Source: Dipteris shenzhenensis (lineage: Eukaryota; Polypodiophyta; Polypodiopsida; Gleicheniales). From it: a stretch of 64,000 nucleotides of DNA. A program made the position numbers and the translations under genes. Location of the stretch: assembly GCA_047967505.1 (NCBI GenBank), contig CM106541.1. One strand, written 5' to 3'. The notes under the pieces were generated by a model. It did no database searches, had not been told where the DNA came from, and worked only from the letters and a program-made list of their open reading frames with translations. Position 1 is the stretch's first letter; each line of letters opens with the position of its first letter. Below, one piece after another: positions 11,074-22,445 of this stretch.

Positions 11074-11244
11074 TGTGGGGGTTAAAGGTCACTGTGCCTT
11101 TACCCCCGGTTATGTACAATACTTAAACACATATATAAATGAATGAAAAAGAAGATTAGGGCGGTTCTGCACCCACCAAACTTGTGTGGCTCTCTATCTC
11201 TCTCTCTCCTTCTTCCGTTCTTGATTCCGTTGAGAGTACTCTCA
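11074..11244 (+). repeat. 5' LTR (171 bp)
   Basis: It starts TGTGGGGGTTAAAGG and ends GAGAGTACTCTCA. A TATA box (ATATATAAA, 11131-11139) is inside. It is very short for a copia LTR. The match to 16802-16971 is nearly complete. Confidence 0.96.
11132..11138 (+). promoter_or_regulatory. LTR TATA box
   Basis: TATATAA lies 58 bp inside the 5' LTR and is repeated at the same place in the 3' LTR. It probably positions the transcript start of the element. Confidence 0.6.
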
Positions 11245-11246
11245 AC

Positions 11247-11258
11247 TGGTATCAGAGC
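11247..11258 (+). other. Primer-binding site, tRNA-iMet
   Basis: TGGTATCAGAGC begins two bases after the LTR end. This is the standard initiator-Met primer site of plant copia elements. Confidence 0.92.
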
Positions 11259-12683
11259 CCGGGTGATCTAGCTAAGCGTGCGTGAATGCTTGAAGCTCAG
11301 TAGCTCTGTGGGAGGAAGGAGAAGCTTTGTGGGAAGCTTTGTGGGTGACTTTACTTGCATTCGAGTGTGCAGAGACCTTGGAGGAACCTTTCGAAAAGTC
11401 ACTTTGGCTTTGCGAAGTGGTTTTGAGAGCCTGTTAAGAGCTTTCAAAGAAAAAGTCGTTTTTTGAGTTTTTCCCTGTTCCGTTCGATGACAGAGACTCC
11501 GTATTGACTTGTAGAGGCAACTATTGCTTGCTTTTGGTGTCCACTTCACTTCAGGAGCTTGGAAACACCTTCATTCTTGAATCTGGGATCATTTCATTGG
11601 ATTTCTGACTCACTGTGTCAGTTCTTGCGTTTTTTGCCCGGGTGTTGGAACTCAAGTTTGGAGCAACCATTTGCAGATCTGTCAGTTCCGATGGACTCAG
11701 GAGGTCCTAAAACTTCTATGTTGCTCATCATTTGCACTTCGGTGGAGTTTACAAACAGCTTTGTTTCCAAAAACGTTTTTCAGTCCGTGTTGGACCCAGT
11801 GATTGAGACCACGGTTTCCAAAACCGCCGTCTGTCCCATTGCATTCCGGACGCCCAAAAATCCCTACCTATCAGTTCTTGTGTGATTCGGTGGAGGATTT
11901 TCAGAGTTATAAATCTCTATGTATTCGATTTCGTCTCTCTGTTATGCATTTTTCATTCTAAGGTTTTGAAACCTTAGATTTATGCCACATGGCAGTGGAT
12001 AAGTGTTGACTCCCATTTCTCACTCATCGGTTGGAATTTTGGAGTTCTGGCAGAAGAGAGATATTTGTAGATTTTCTTGCTGATTCCGATTATGCAATGG
12101 CGCCCATGTTTTGAGGCATCTCAGGTTCTATTTTCAGTAGCGCTCATTACCGTGGGACTATGATTTCTTGAGCATACCTTATGCAGATCACTCTGGTTGC
12201 AGTTTGAGCAGTGTGCGCTCATTCGTGGTGTGCATTGGGTTGCAGTGGATGATTTATAGGCCATTTGGATGCATTGCGGTCCTTATTGGATGTGCTGCTA
12301 GGCCCAAATTGCCTTGTGGGATGCTATTTTTATGGACGCTTTGCACATGGATGCTATTTTAAGCTGAGGGACAGCTTTGACACATTGCAGGTGATGCACT
12401 GATAGTGCTATGCTCTCTTGGATGAGATATTATTGATGCATATGCCAGTGGAAGGTGTTTATGCTTGAGTCATTTGGCACTTATTGGCATTTTCTTTTGG
12501 GCCAGATTTGCTCATATGGATGCATAGTATATGCACATGAGTCAGATGCATCTTTTGATGCTTTGAGCTTTGAATTTTGGTGATATTTCACTCTATTGTG
12601 GCATACACATTTGGGTGCACCTAGTATTTGGTGTGATTCTCTCTTGCAGGCACTAGCATTTGGGATTTTGTTTCATTTGCATC
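11259..12683 (+). other. Long untranslated leader of the copia element
   Basis: About 1.4 kb separates the primer site from the gag ATG. Open frames here are short and overlap in different frames. No protein family is recognised. It could contain packaging or translation-control RNA structure, but the sequence alone does not show this. Confidence 0.6.
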
Positions 12684-15600
12684 ATGGCATCCTCTTCCAC
12701 GTCTGAAAAGGAGTTTTTCAGCATTAAAAAGTTTGATGGGACAAACTTTTCTTTGTGGAAAGAACAAATAAGGGATGTGCTTATTCAAAAGAAGCAGATT
12801 AAACCCTTGGCAGGGATTGAAGCTAAGCCTGCAAATATGTCTGAGGATGATTGGAATGAGTTGGATGCATTAGCAAAGTCTACTATTAGACTTCATCTTG
12901 CAGAGTCAGTTTATTTCACAGTAGTAAATGAGCAGACTACGGAAGATTTGTGGAAGAAACTGTGTGCCACTTATGAGAAGGAAACTGCCTCTAATAAAGT
13001 TTACCTCATGAAGAGGTTGTTTGAGCTGCAGATGAAGGAAGGGGTCTCCATTGCTTCTCACTTGAATGAATTCAATATTATTTTCAGCCAGCTTCAGGCT
13101 CAGAAGATGAATTTTGATGCGGAGACTAAGGCAATATTTCTCTTATGTTCATTGCCATCCTCATGGGATACCTTCCGTACAGCTGTTAGTAACTCTGCAC
13201 CTAGTGGAGTACTGAAATTTGATGATGTTGTGGGTAGCTTGTTGGCCGAGGAGATTAGACGAAAGTCTATGGATGGCAACAAGCAAGATACAGCCTTAAA
13301 TGTGCAAAGGGGTAGATCACAGTTCAGGGGGAAGTCCCAAGAAAGAGGGAAGTCTCGTAGCAAATCCAGGGCATGGAACATTGAGTGTTACCATTGTGGC
13401 AAGAAGGGCCATATGAAAAAGGATTGCTACAAGCTGAAAAGAGAGCAAAAGAATAAGAAAAAGAATGCAAATTGGGGTGCAAATCAAAAGGAAGAGAGTC
13501 CAAGGGAGGACAAAGGAAAAGTGAAGATCGAGGAGATCAATGCAGTCACACATGATAGTGACAATGACGTTCTCTTCATGTCTAGTTTATCTGCAGAGTT
13601 GCTTACCACTTCAGATGATGCATATTCCCAGGATTGGATTTTGGATTCTGGTGCTTCATTCCATGTTACTCCCCATAGGGAATGGTTCTCCACTTATGAT
13701 AGTGGAAAGACAGGTTGTGTGCATCTTGGAAATGACTATGCATGTGACATAGTGGGAGCAGGTGACATAAAGTTTTCTTTTGCAAATGGGTCTGCATTTG
13801 TTTTGAAACATGTGAGACATGTGCCTAAGCTGACCAAGAGTCTTATTTCAGTGGGTCAGCTAGATGATGCTGGTTTTCACACCACTTTTGGCTTTCAGAG
13901 TTGGAAAATTCAAAAGGGCTCTATGCTTTTGGCCAGGGTTGCCAAGTGTGGGACTTTGTATCCCTTACATGTATCAGGGGTATTTGATCATGTTGTTGCA
14001 ATAACCGAGCAGCCAAGCACTTCTTTGTGGCATTGCAGGTTGGGGCACATGAGCCAGAATGGAATGAAACTCTTATGCCGTTTGGGTTATGTACCGCATT
14101 TGAGTTTCTTTGATTTTGAATTTTGTGAGCATTGTCTCTATGGGAAGCAGACTAAATCAGCCCATAAAAGAAGGGGAAAGAAAGAGTTTGAAATGCTTGA
14201 TTTGGTGCATTCAGACGTATGTGGTCCCATGCCTACACGGTCATTAGGCGGGGCTGAATACTATGTGACATTCATTGATGATGCAACTAGGAAAGTGTGG
14301 GCTTATGCTATAGCTCGGAAGAGTGATGTGTTCCAGGTATTTCAGAAATGGCTGGCCTTGGTTGAGAATCAGTCAGGTAGAATGCTTAAATGCATACGGA
14401 CTGACAATGGTGGAGAGTATCTCTCTCATGACTTTTAGCATTTCTATGATACACGTGGGATTAAGAGGGAGCTCACATCCCCTCATACTCTAGAGCAAAA
14501 TCCAGTTGCAGAAAAGATGAACCGTACCATTCAAGAAAGGTTGTAATGCATGCTTTCCAATGCAAGTCTTTCTGGTGGTTTTTGGGCTGAGGCAATGAAG
14601 ACTGCAGTGCATGTGATCAATAGATCACCTAGTAAGAGTTTGGATGGTGGTATTCCTGAAGACGCATGGAGTGGCAAGAAGCCCTCTTACTCTCATTTGC
14701 GTATATTTGGGTGTGAGGCATATGCACATGTGTCAAAAGAGCTTCGAAAGAAGCTAGATCCTAAGTCTAGGAAATGCATCTTTCTGGGTTATGGTGAAAG
14801 TGGAGAGATGGGCTATCGTCTCTGGGATCCAGAAGCAAAGAAGATCATACGCAGCCATGATGTGGTCTTCAATGAGAAGAAGATGCATAAGGCACCCATG
14901 AGGGATGTGGAAATGAGGAGAATCACTTTCCAGGATGTGAATCCACCTACATATGTTGATAGACAGCAAGCTGTCCATGCACCAAATGTGCAAGAAATGG
15001 TACAACCAAGTACTCCCACAGGTATACAATCAAGGGTAGATGATGGATCATCTATTGATGGAAATGATGAGTCAAATGTGGCTGATATGCAAGTGGGACA
15101 GCAATCTGAAATGCCCTTGAGAAGATCATCTAGAGTGTCTAGACCGCCTGATAGGTTTGTTCCAGGGGTAGACTATGTGATGCTTACTGATTGCGGGGAG
15201 CCTTCTTGCTACAAGGAGGCTATGATGCGTGAGGATCAACGCAAGTGGGAGTATGCTATGCAATCAGAGATGAGTTCACTTATGAAGAATAAGACTTGGG
15301 ACTTGGTTTCTTTGCCACATGGAAAGAAAGCATTGCCATGTAAATGGGTCTACAAAATGAAGGTCACAGGTGATGATGTGCCTAGGTACAAGGCCCGTTT
15401 GGTTGCTAAAGGGTTCAAGCAAGAGAAGGGTGTGGACTTTGATGAGATATTCTCTCTAGTTGTGAAGATGACCACACTTAGATGCATGCTTGGACTAGTG
15501 GCAGCAGAGGATATGGAGCTTATGCAGATGGATGTCAAGACAGCTTTCTTGCATGGGGATTTGCATGAGGAAATTTACATGGTGCAGCCGGAAGGCTTTG

Positions 15601-16748
15601 AAGAAAAGGGCAAAGAGCATTTAGTTTGCAAGCTGAAGAAGAGTCTCTATGGTCTTAAGCAAGCACCTAGAGAATGGTATCAGAAGTTTGATGCTTTCAT
15701 TTGGTCCCAGGGTTTTAGAAGGAGTGAAATTGATCACTGCCTCTACACTAAAAGGGCTAAGGATAATAGCCTGATAATCCTGGCACTATATGTAGATGAT
15801 ATGCTATTGGCTAGCAAGAATACTTATGAGCTAGATGCATTAAAGGCCAAGTTGCATGAGGCCTTTGATATGAAGGATTTGGGACTTGCAGGTCATATTC
15901 TTGGTATGCGCATCACGCGTGATCGGAGTAGGAAACTCCTTTGGCTTTCACAAAAAGAGTATGTTACAAAAGTATTGCAGCGTTTCAATATGGAGGGGCG
16001 GAAGGCAGTGAGTACTCCATTGCCTCCATATGTGAAACTGAGTCATACAGATAGTCCCAAATCAGAAGAGGAGAGGGCCATGATGGCTAAGGTTCCTTAT
16101 GCATCAGCGGTTGGGAGTCTTATGTATGCTATGATAGCTACTAGACCAGACATTGCATTTGCAGTGGGAGTTGTTAGCAGGTATATGGCTAATCCAGGAA
16201 AGAGGCATTGGGAGGCAGTTAAGTGCATCATGAGGTACATGAAGGGTACCAAGGAGATGTGCATCTGCTTTGGTAAAGGAGACATGCATGTACTTGGGTA
16301 CACAGATTCAGACTATGCAGGGCATGTGGATAGTAGGAGATCCACTTCTGGTTATGTGTTCACCTTTGCAGGTGGTGCAGTGTCATGGATGTCTCGCGCA
16401 CAAAAGTGCGTTGCTTTGTCTACCACAGAGGCTGAGTATGTTGCAGCCACAGAGGGTTGCAAGGAGGCTATATGGCTTGATCGGCTAGTGGGAGATTTGG
16501 GGATTCATACAGGTGTACCGACATTGCATAGTGATTCCATGAGTGCTATTCAGCTAGCACGGAATCCGGTCTTTCATGCAAAGACCAAACACATTGAGGT
16601 CAGGTACCATTTCATTAGGGAGGTACTTGAGGACAAGTGCATAGAGCTTGTCAAGGTTCATACAGATGATATCCCTGCAGATATGCTGACGAAGAGTCTA
16701 CCTAGTCAGCGGTTTGAGTATTGTCGTGTATTGATGGGCATTGGATAG
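12684..16748 (+). pseudogene. copia gag-pol polyprotein, two in-frame stops
   Basis: One frame of 1354 codons runs from ATG 12684 to TAG 16746. I chose that ATG because MASSSTSEKEFFSIKKFDG matches copia Gag openings. Gag has a UBN2-type region and a CX2CX4HX4C knuckle (residues 235-248). The protease motif DSGAS starts at residue 321. GAG-pre-integrase WHCRLGH...CEHC precedes the integrase. The integrase residues are D511, D574 and E610 (D-62-D-35-E spacing). RT has YVDDML with the Asp pair at residues 1038-1039. RNase H keeps DSDYAGH, TEAEY (E1249) and HSDSMSA. The only lesions seen are TAG at 14436-14438 and TAA at 14544-14546, both inside the integrase between D574 and E610. All catalytic residues remain, so loss of function is recent. 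Confidence 0.95.
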
Positions 16749-16789
16749 TATGCTCACTGGTTGTTCTCCCTTAAAGGCACATTGTCCTT

Positions 16790-16801
16790 TAAGTGGGAGG
16801 T
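16790..16801 (+). other. Polypurine tract
   Basis: The sequence AAGTGGGAGG ends one base before the 3' LTR. It is the expected primer for plus-strand synthesis. Confidence 0.8.
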
Positions 16802-16971
16802 TGTGGGGGTTAAAGGTCACTGTGCCTTTACCCCGGTTATGTACAATACTCAAACACATATATAAATGAATGAAAAAGAAGATTAGGGTGGTTCTGCACC
16901 CACCAAACTTGTGTGGCTCTCTATCTCTCTCTTTCCTTCTTCCGTTCTTGCTTCCGTTGAGAGCACTCTCA
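16802..16971 (+). repeat. 3' LTR (170 bp)
   Basis: It matches the 5' LTR apart from about five substitutions and one missing C. The second GAACC copy follows at once. Confidence 0.96.
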
Positions 16972-16976
16972 GAACC

Positions 16977-18659
16977 CATAGTGGTGATCATGGATTTATG
17001 AGTACAATTTCTACATGAGGATGATGTAATTTTGTTTATGGTAGACAAAGACAACTATATATATTAATTTTGGAGATAAGAAAAAAGACTCAAACTTACA
17101 TGCTTAATGATGGTATTCACAAAATAAACCCATGGACACAACATTAGCATCCATAACACTCTAATCAGGTCCTTAACCATCTTTTGCAATTGAGAAACTC
17201 CACTCAACAATCAACATTCACCAATCGTCAAGAATTCACCACTCATTCTCTCACTTAGTAATGATAATCTTGGGCAACCCATATAAGAATACCCCATAGT
17301 AACTAGGAGAGAGAGTGGAGGGAGAAAGAGAGAGAGAGAGAGATGTGAACAAGCCAACTCTCTCTCAAAAAATTCACAAAAAACACTCAAATTTTTTCTC
17401 TCTCACAAGGAACTCAATCTCTCATATATAATGCCTCAATCAAAGGCATGAGAGGCTTTCATATTATGATTTATATGAAGAGGGAAAGGAGAAGAGTGAA
17501 TATGACAAGGAGAGAGGGCATAGCTAGAGAGCACACCAAAAATGACTAACTGTATAGTAGATCAGTTTATCCTTTAGGGATAGAGTTAGAGTTTCCAACC
17601 CTATTTACTTTTTAGTCGTCATGTGTTTATTCTTATCCACATTATAAGACATGATGTGAGATGAATCCTCAACACAATCACAGTTGTGGATTCATCCTTT
17701 TGCTCACCATACTTAGCATGTGCCTTGGTCATAACATCTTTGTCACATTGGTGCATTGCAATTCAACCAACTTTTGTGTGTTGTAAATTTGGGCATGACC
17801 GTTTCCCCTCTGAATGTCTACCCTCATAACTCTTGTTGATCATCCTTTTCCAATCACCTTCCTAAAAGTTATCTACTACAAAAGGACTTGACTCTACATT
17901 ACAAGTCATTGGATTCCATTCTTTGAGGGGTGGTAGCGTGCAAGACTGCAGAGATGAATTTATGTTCAAAGTGCCCATCATTCTTCACCTTCAATCCAAT
18001 TTCTAGAGCTTCTTGATACAACAACACAGAGCATGCCACATGTCAAAACAAGTCTTGGAAATAGATTATTAACCCTTGTTTCCTCGATCTAATTCCATAG
18101 TGCAACCTAAGATCTGGTTCTAGGGGCGTGGCCCATTGAAGAGTGTGAGGATCTAGTCTAGAGAGTCCAAGCAATAGCCTCCTTGACATTTTAAAATATT
18201 TGGGAAGACAGTGGGAAAAGAGAAATCCAACATTTGGTACATTTGCCAAGAGCTTCAACCTTATAGGATCCAAATTCTATGAGCTCAAACCCTAGAGTCC
18301 CAAATTCTAGTGCTTGGTCCTACCTAGGGTCCAAATCTGTAGACACTATACCCGCCTTGGACTTGCAAGAATCTACCTCAAACACCTCAAAATCCTATTA
18401 AAGGGACAGGAATCTCAACCTTATATTCAAGCACCTCATGCAAAAGCTATGTTAAAATCTGAATCCATATGGCATTCTTTAGTTTTGTCCTTGTGATACG
18501 CTTAGAATATGATGACCCCCTTTCCAAGTCCCACGAGTCCCTATAAGTTGACTCTTTTGGCCCTTGTTTCATACTACTTAAAATGCCTTGTAGGTTGTAA
18601 GCAACCCATCATGCTCCTTTGTCAAATCCTGAAGTTCATAGTACATTTGACATATCAGT
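16977..18659. other. No gene recognised
   Basis: The stretch holds AG-rich microsatellite pieces (about 17305-17345) and AT-rich DNA. Short open frames on both strands resemble no family. It is probably old transposon debris. Confidence 0.35.
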
Positions 18660-18885
18660 CATTACGATCATGATCAAATGGTGGGGCATGAGGGAAGAAC
18701 TCCTAATAGAGAGAGAATGATAGTGCAAAGAGAGAGAGACTAAGGGCTACTCCACAAAACATTATATATTTGTCATTGCAATCATGAACAAATGGTTGGG
18801 GTAGCATGAGGGGAGAACCCCTAAACAAAGAGAGAACGATAGTGCCTAGAGAGAGAGACTAAGGGCTACTCCACAAAACATGAAA
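18660..18885. repeat. Tandem duplication, 114-bp period
   Basis: Two diverged copies start at 18660 and 18774. Shared blocks include GAGAGAGAGACTAAGGGCTA and CTCCACAAAACAT. The second copy has small insertions. Confidence 0.85.
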
Positions 18886-18945
18886 TGAAAAATTGGAAGC
18901 AAACTGATGCAATGATCTAGCATTTGGTGTATGAAATACTCAATT

Positions 18946-19063
18946 AACTCCATGATGTGAGAGAGCCACCACTAGTCCTAAGTACATTTTTCTAGGGATC
19001 GATCAACTCCATGATGTGAGAGAGCCACCACTAGTCCTAAGTACATTTCTCTAGGGATCGATC
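18946..19063. repeat. Tandem duplication, 59-bp period
   Basis: Two almost identical copies (18946-19004 and 19005-19063) begin AACTCCATGATGTGAGAGAG. They differ by about one base. They lie just left of the LTR element at 19075 and are not part of it. Confidence 0.9.
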
Positions 19064-19074
19064 AATTGACAGAA

Positions 19075-19425
19075 TGTCAAATCGGGGGATCGAGCTCTCC
19101 TAGTCACTGAGAAAACATCCTAATACAACACTAATCTAAGGAGGATGCAACCTAAGTGCAAACATGATGAAGAGAGTGCTCATGACATGTACCTCAAGTC
19201 AATTAGGTTCCAAGATAGATTAGCTTGGACTCATAAAGAGAATCTTGAGATAGTGCAAAGTGCTTTTTTTTTATATTACTTCAAATGAACCTCCCTTTTA
19301 TAGGTGAGGGTACTTACATCCATATGCTTGCTCACATGTGGGATATCTCCTCCATGCCATGTGGCAGCTTGCCCTTTACTCATACCTTTGCTCTACATGT
19401 GCTCATGGCACCACAACTCTCAACA
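19075..19425 (-). repeat. 3' LTR of the non-autonomous element
   Basis: On the plus strand it starts TGTCAAATCGGGGG and ends CTCTCAACA. The TATA-like CCTATAAAAGG is read on the minus strand at about 19293-19304. It has an extra short segment near 19215 relative to the other LTR. Confidence 0.93.
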
Positions 19426-21407
19426 CCTCCCCTTGGTGCCATGATTCTTTGGCTACTGCAAGGTGGTAAGATGTGAGTTACATTCCATCAGCTCCCCTTA
19501 GTGCATGCATTGCTACTTAAGGTGGTCAAGTGTGGTTTCTACATGTCAATACCTCCCCTGGGTGCTTTCATAGCTACTCTCAGGTGGTCAGGCTTGTTTT
19601 ACAAAATATAGGCAAGGTTGGCAAGGGTTTTTGTTTCTCAATACATTTTATTGATGTCACCTTTTGGCTCATGGCTTGATGATGATGGTGTGTAGTTGAC
19701 TTGCTGGTTCTTCAATCTGCAATCTTCTTCCTTGTGTAGCTTCATGCATGATGCTTTGTTCTTCCATGTGCCTTGATGGTTTATATGTGGATGCCATGCT
19801 TCGTGCTATGGTCATCTCATGCACTTGTGCTTTCGGCATGCTTTGTGCATACATGTGTCGCTTTGTTGTCATTTGTTGCAAAGGTCTTACCATGAGCGTT
19901 TTTGCTTCAAAGGTAGTGTCTAATTGCTAACAATGATTCTGATCTGACAGGCGCGTAGAGCTCATAAAAATGATCATTTTTCCTTTTTGGAGCATGTGCA
20001 AATTCTTCCTGGATTGCAAGTGATGGCTTATCGAAGTTTCTATGAAGAAGAGGGCCTTTGATGATGTGGCACAGGGATTCACATGCTGAATTCCAAACTG
20101 TGCTTGGCAAGGGCTATGTGCTTAGGTGGCACTTGGTGATGTGGCAGTTAACTAATCCTAAACTTACACTTAACCATAGTTTAGTATGGGTTGCTTGACC
20201 AATGACCAAACCCAAGGTTGCCTGACTCAACCATGATCCAACCCTATCTACCAGTGACCACACCTTGGCTAACCAAGGTTAACTGAACTAACCAGGGTGA
20301 AGCCCTATCCTACCATGTGGCCTTTTTTTTCTCTAAGGTCTTCATAAGCTATGGCGGTGGCGAGGAGATGAAGAAGCGGCGTTCGTAAGTGTCATGCTCG
20401 GTCATGTCGGCTTGGAGCGTCGTTTGAGCAGCACTATTGGAGGCGATGCACTCATTCGCATCGTTTGGCAGAGTCGTTGGCAAGGCACCATTGGAGTGCT
20501 ACTATGGAGCACTGTGGTTCGTGAGCCGCCTGGAGAAGGAGGCTTGTTGTAGAGGCTTTGGCTATGTAGTTTTACGTAGAGCAGCCCGCTCCCTGTCGAA
20601 GCCCATCACTGCCGGAGAGGTTCGTGGCTGAAGGCTCTAGTTTTGTCGGAGCTTTTCTCTATGGGAGAAGCCGCTTGCTGCTGCTGCTGGCTGTGGAGAG
20701 CTAGGCATCCGAGTCGAGGCTGGAGAGGCTACGTGATGCACAAGAGAGCAACCACTTGCTACCTGATGATCCTTCCGAAGGCTTGTAGGAGATTGGCTCA
20801 GCGTTGTGTGCGCTGTTGGTTATCCGTGTCATTGCAGCCTTGTCTATGGCTCATGGCAGAAGCTTTCGAAGGAGCCAATCACATTGCTGTTGGTAGACGA
20901 GGATGTAGATGGAGAGCAAAGGAGCTGTCGTGGAGCCTTGCAAGAGGACTTCTTTCATTGGCGAGGCTACTTGCTGCAGGGAAGAGTCATTGAGCCACTC
21001 CAACCTACAGTTGATGGTTGTAGAAGCCGCTAGGGAAGGCCGTGTGCAAGGCGTTGATGGAGCTTACAACCAAAATAAAACTCTCTTTCTCTCAATGACA
21101 TTTCATAAGAAGTCAAGAAGAATCCTCTCTTTCTCTCAAAAAATTGATCTTTCTCTGAGCTCTCTCAAACTTAGATCTATCCGTTACTCTATTTCACAAA
21201 TCTTTCAGTCTATCTATCTCTTTGGAAGAATGAGCAACTCACTCACAATAAAGAAACAAGATCTCTCTATGTCATAGAGATGAATGGAATGGACAAAAAT
21301 TTTCTTACAATGAACAGAAATTCTCTACAGAAGTGAACTCTCACAAGAACACTTGAGAAGCTCTCAATCAAGAAATCTACATCTAATCTAGGAGAGCTAG
21401 GACCTAA
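19426..21407 (-). other. Interior of non-autonomous element, noncoding
   Basis: In transcript order it holds a GA/CT-rich leader (21407-21060), a GC-richer segment (21060-20340), a segment rich in CCACATCA-like and CTGGTTAG-like words (20340-20040), and a tail (20040-19426). The same order recurs at 50400-51990 on the plus strand. An especially clear match is CAGGAAGAATTTG near 20010 (minus) and 51920 (plus). Open frames are short on both strands. The region acts, at most, as an RNA scaffold for packaging and reverse transcription. Confidence 0.75.
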
Positions 21408-21419
21408 GGTCTGATACCA
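21408..21419 (-). other. Primer-binding site
   Basis: TGGTATCAGACC is read on the minus strand directly beside the right-hand LTR. It matches the initiator-Met primer class for the first nine or so bases. Confidence 0.88.
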
Positions 21420-21762
21420 TGTCAAATCAGGGGATCGAGCTCTGCTAGTCACTGAGAAAACATCCTAATACAACACTAATCTAAGGAGGATGCAACCTAA
21501 GTGCAAACATGATGAAGAGAGTGCTCATGACATGTACCTCAAGTCAATTAGGTTCTAAGATGCCTTGACTCATAAAGAGAATCTTGAGATAGTGCAAAGT
21601 GCCTTTTTTATATTACTTCAAATGAACCTCCCTTTTATAGGTGAGGGTATTTACATCCATATGCTTGCTCACATGTGGGATATCTCCTCCATGCCATGTG
21701 GCAGCTTGCCCTTTACTCATACCTTTGCTCTACATGTGCTCATGGCACCACAACTCTCAACA
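21420..21762 (-). repeat. 5' LTR of the non-autonomous element
   Basis: It is the direct copy of 19075-19425. On the minus strand a TATA box (CTATAAAAG, 21639 down to 21631) stands within it. CAGAA follows its outer end. Confidence 0.93.
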
Positions 21763-22108
21763 CAGAAGTGCATTTATCTGGGGTAACATAGGAAAAGCAT
21801 ACTTTTTCACTAATAGGGTTTGGATATGCTACCAAAGGGAGGAGCCTCCTATGGAAGCATGTCAAGCCCCTAATTAGTGTCAAATCCCACTTCTTTGTAT
21901 CCAGGAGCAAGTCTTTCCCAAAGAGCCTTCAGATCGTTTTTGAGGTCAAGCATCTTGACTCGTGGGAAGTTGATGGAGGCACCAGAAGTAATACATGATG
22001 CTAGCTTTGGCTAGGGGAGGTTGGAAAAAGACAAGGTCATCCTCAATGATATCGGCATCCATTGACAGCTTGATAAGAACAAGATGATGTGAGAAGATGA
22101 TGGTGTTG

Positions 22109-22445
22109 AGAGTTGTGGTGCCATGAGCACATAGATTAAAGGCTAAGGTATGGTATAGGAATGTATTAAAGTAGCCACCCTAAGATGTGGACTACATGAT
22201 GTGAAGATGAGGATTGAGGATATCCACAAGGAGATATGTGGATCAAAGAATCCCACAAGTGTTGACTATTCAAAGGGCACACTCTATATAAGAGGCCTAT
22301 CATGTATTGTTGAATACACATTGCAAGAGAAAATGCACATACACTCAAGATTCTGTTTATGAGTCCAAGCTAATCTATCTTGGAACCTAATTGACTTGAG
22401 GTACATGTCATGAGCACTCTCTTCATCATGTTTGCACTTAGGCTA
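22109..22445 (+). repeat. Inverted, diverged relic of the same LTR family
   Basis: From 22109 the plus strand starts TGTTGAGAGTTGTGGTGCC, as the minus strand does in the LTRs at 19075 and 21420. The middle differs and has its own TATA (CTCTATATAAGAGG, about 22271). The end, GTCCAAGCTAATCTATCTTG through GCACTTAGG, again matches. No second LTR, primer site or duplication was found, so it is a solo or truncated LTR. Confidence 0.85.

Larger units (their letters stand above)
11074..16971 (+). mobile_element. Full-length Ty1/copia element with TSD GAACC
   Basis: The element has 171-bp and 170-bp LTRs with TG...CA ends, a tRNA-iMet primer site, a 1.4-kb leader, one continuous pol frame with two stops, and a purine tract. 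It is flanked by the 5-bp duplication GAACC at 11069-11073 and 16972-16976. The LTRs differ by about five substitutions and one indel (about 3%), so it is younger than the copia element at the left edge. It inserted in DNA downstream of a gypsy relic. Confidence 0.97.
19075..21762 (-). mobile_element. Non-autonomous LTR retrotransposon with TSD CAGAA
   Basis: Direct repeats of 351 bp (19075-19425) and 343 bp (21420-21762) have TG...CA ends. CAGAA flanks the element on both sides (19070-19074 and 21763-21767). On the minus strand the primer site TGGTATCAGACC (21419 down to 21408) follows the right-hand LTR, and a purine tract (19436 down to 19426) precedes the left-hand LTR, which fixes the orientation. 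The interior is 1994 bp and has no gag, protease, integrase or RT motif. The LTRs differ by a handful of substitutions and two indels, so insertion is fairly recent. Enzymes must come from another element, probably the copia family with gag at 52620. Confidence 0.93.

Noticed and set aside
20643-20993. Plus-strand open frame of 116 codons in a GC-rich segment
   Set aside because: It lies antisense inside the non-autonomous LTR element, is Cys/Trp/Arg-rich without domain content, and three frames are open together, as expected from composition.
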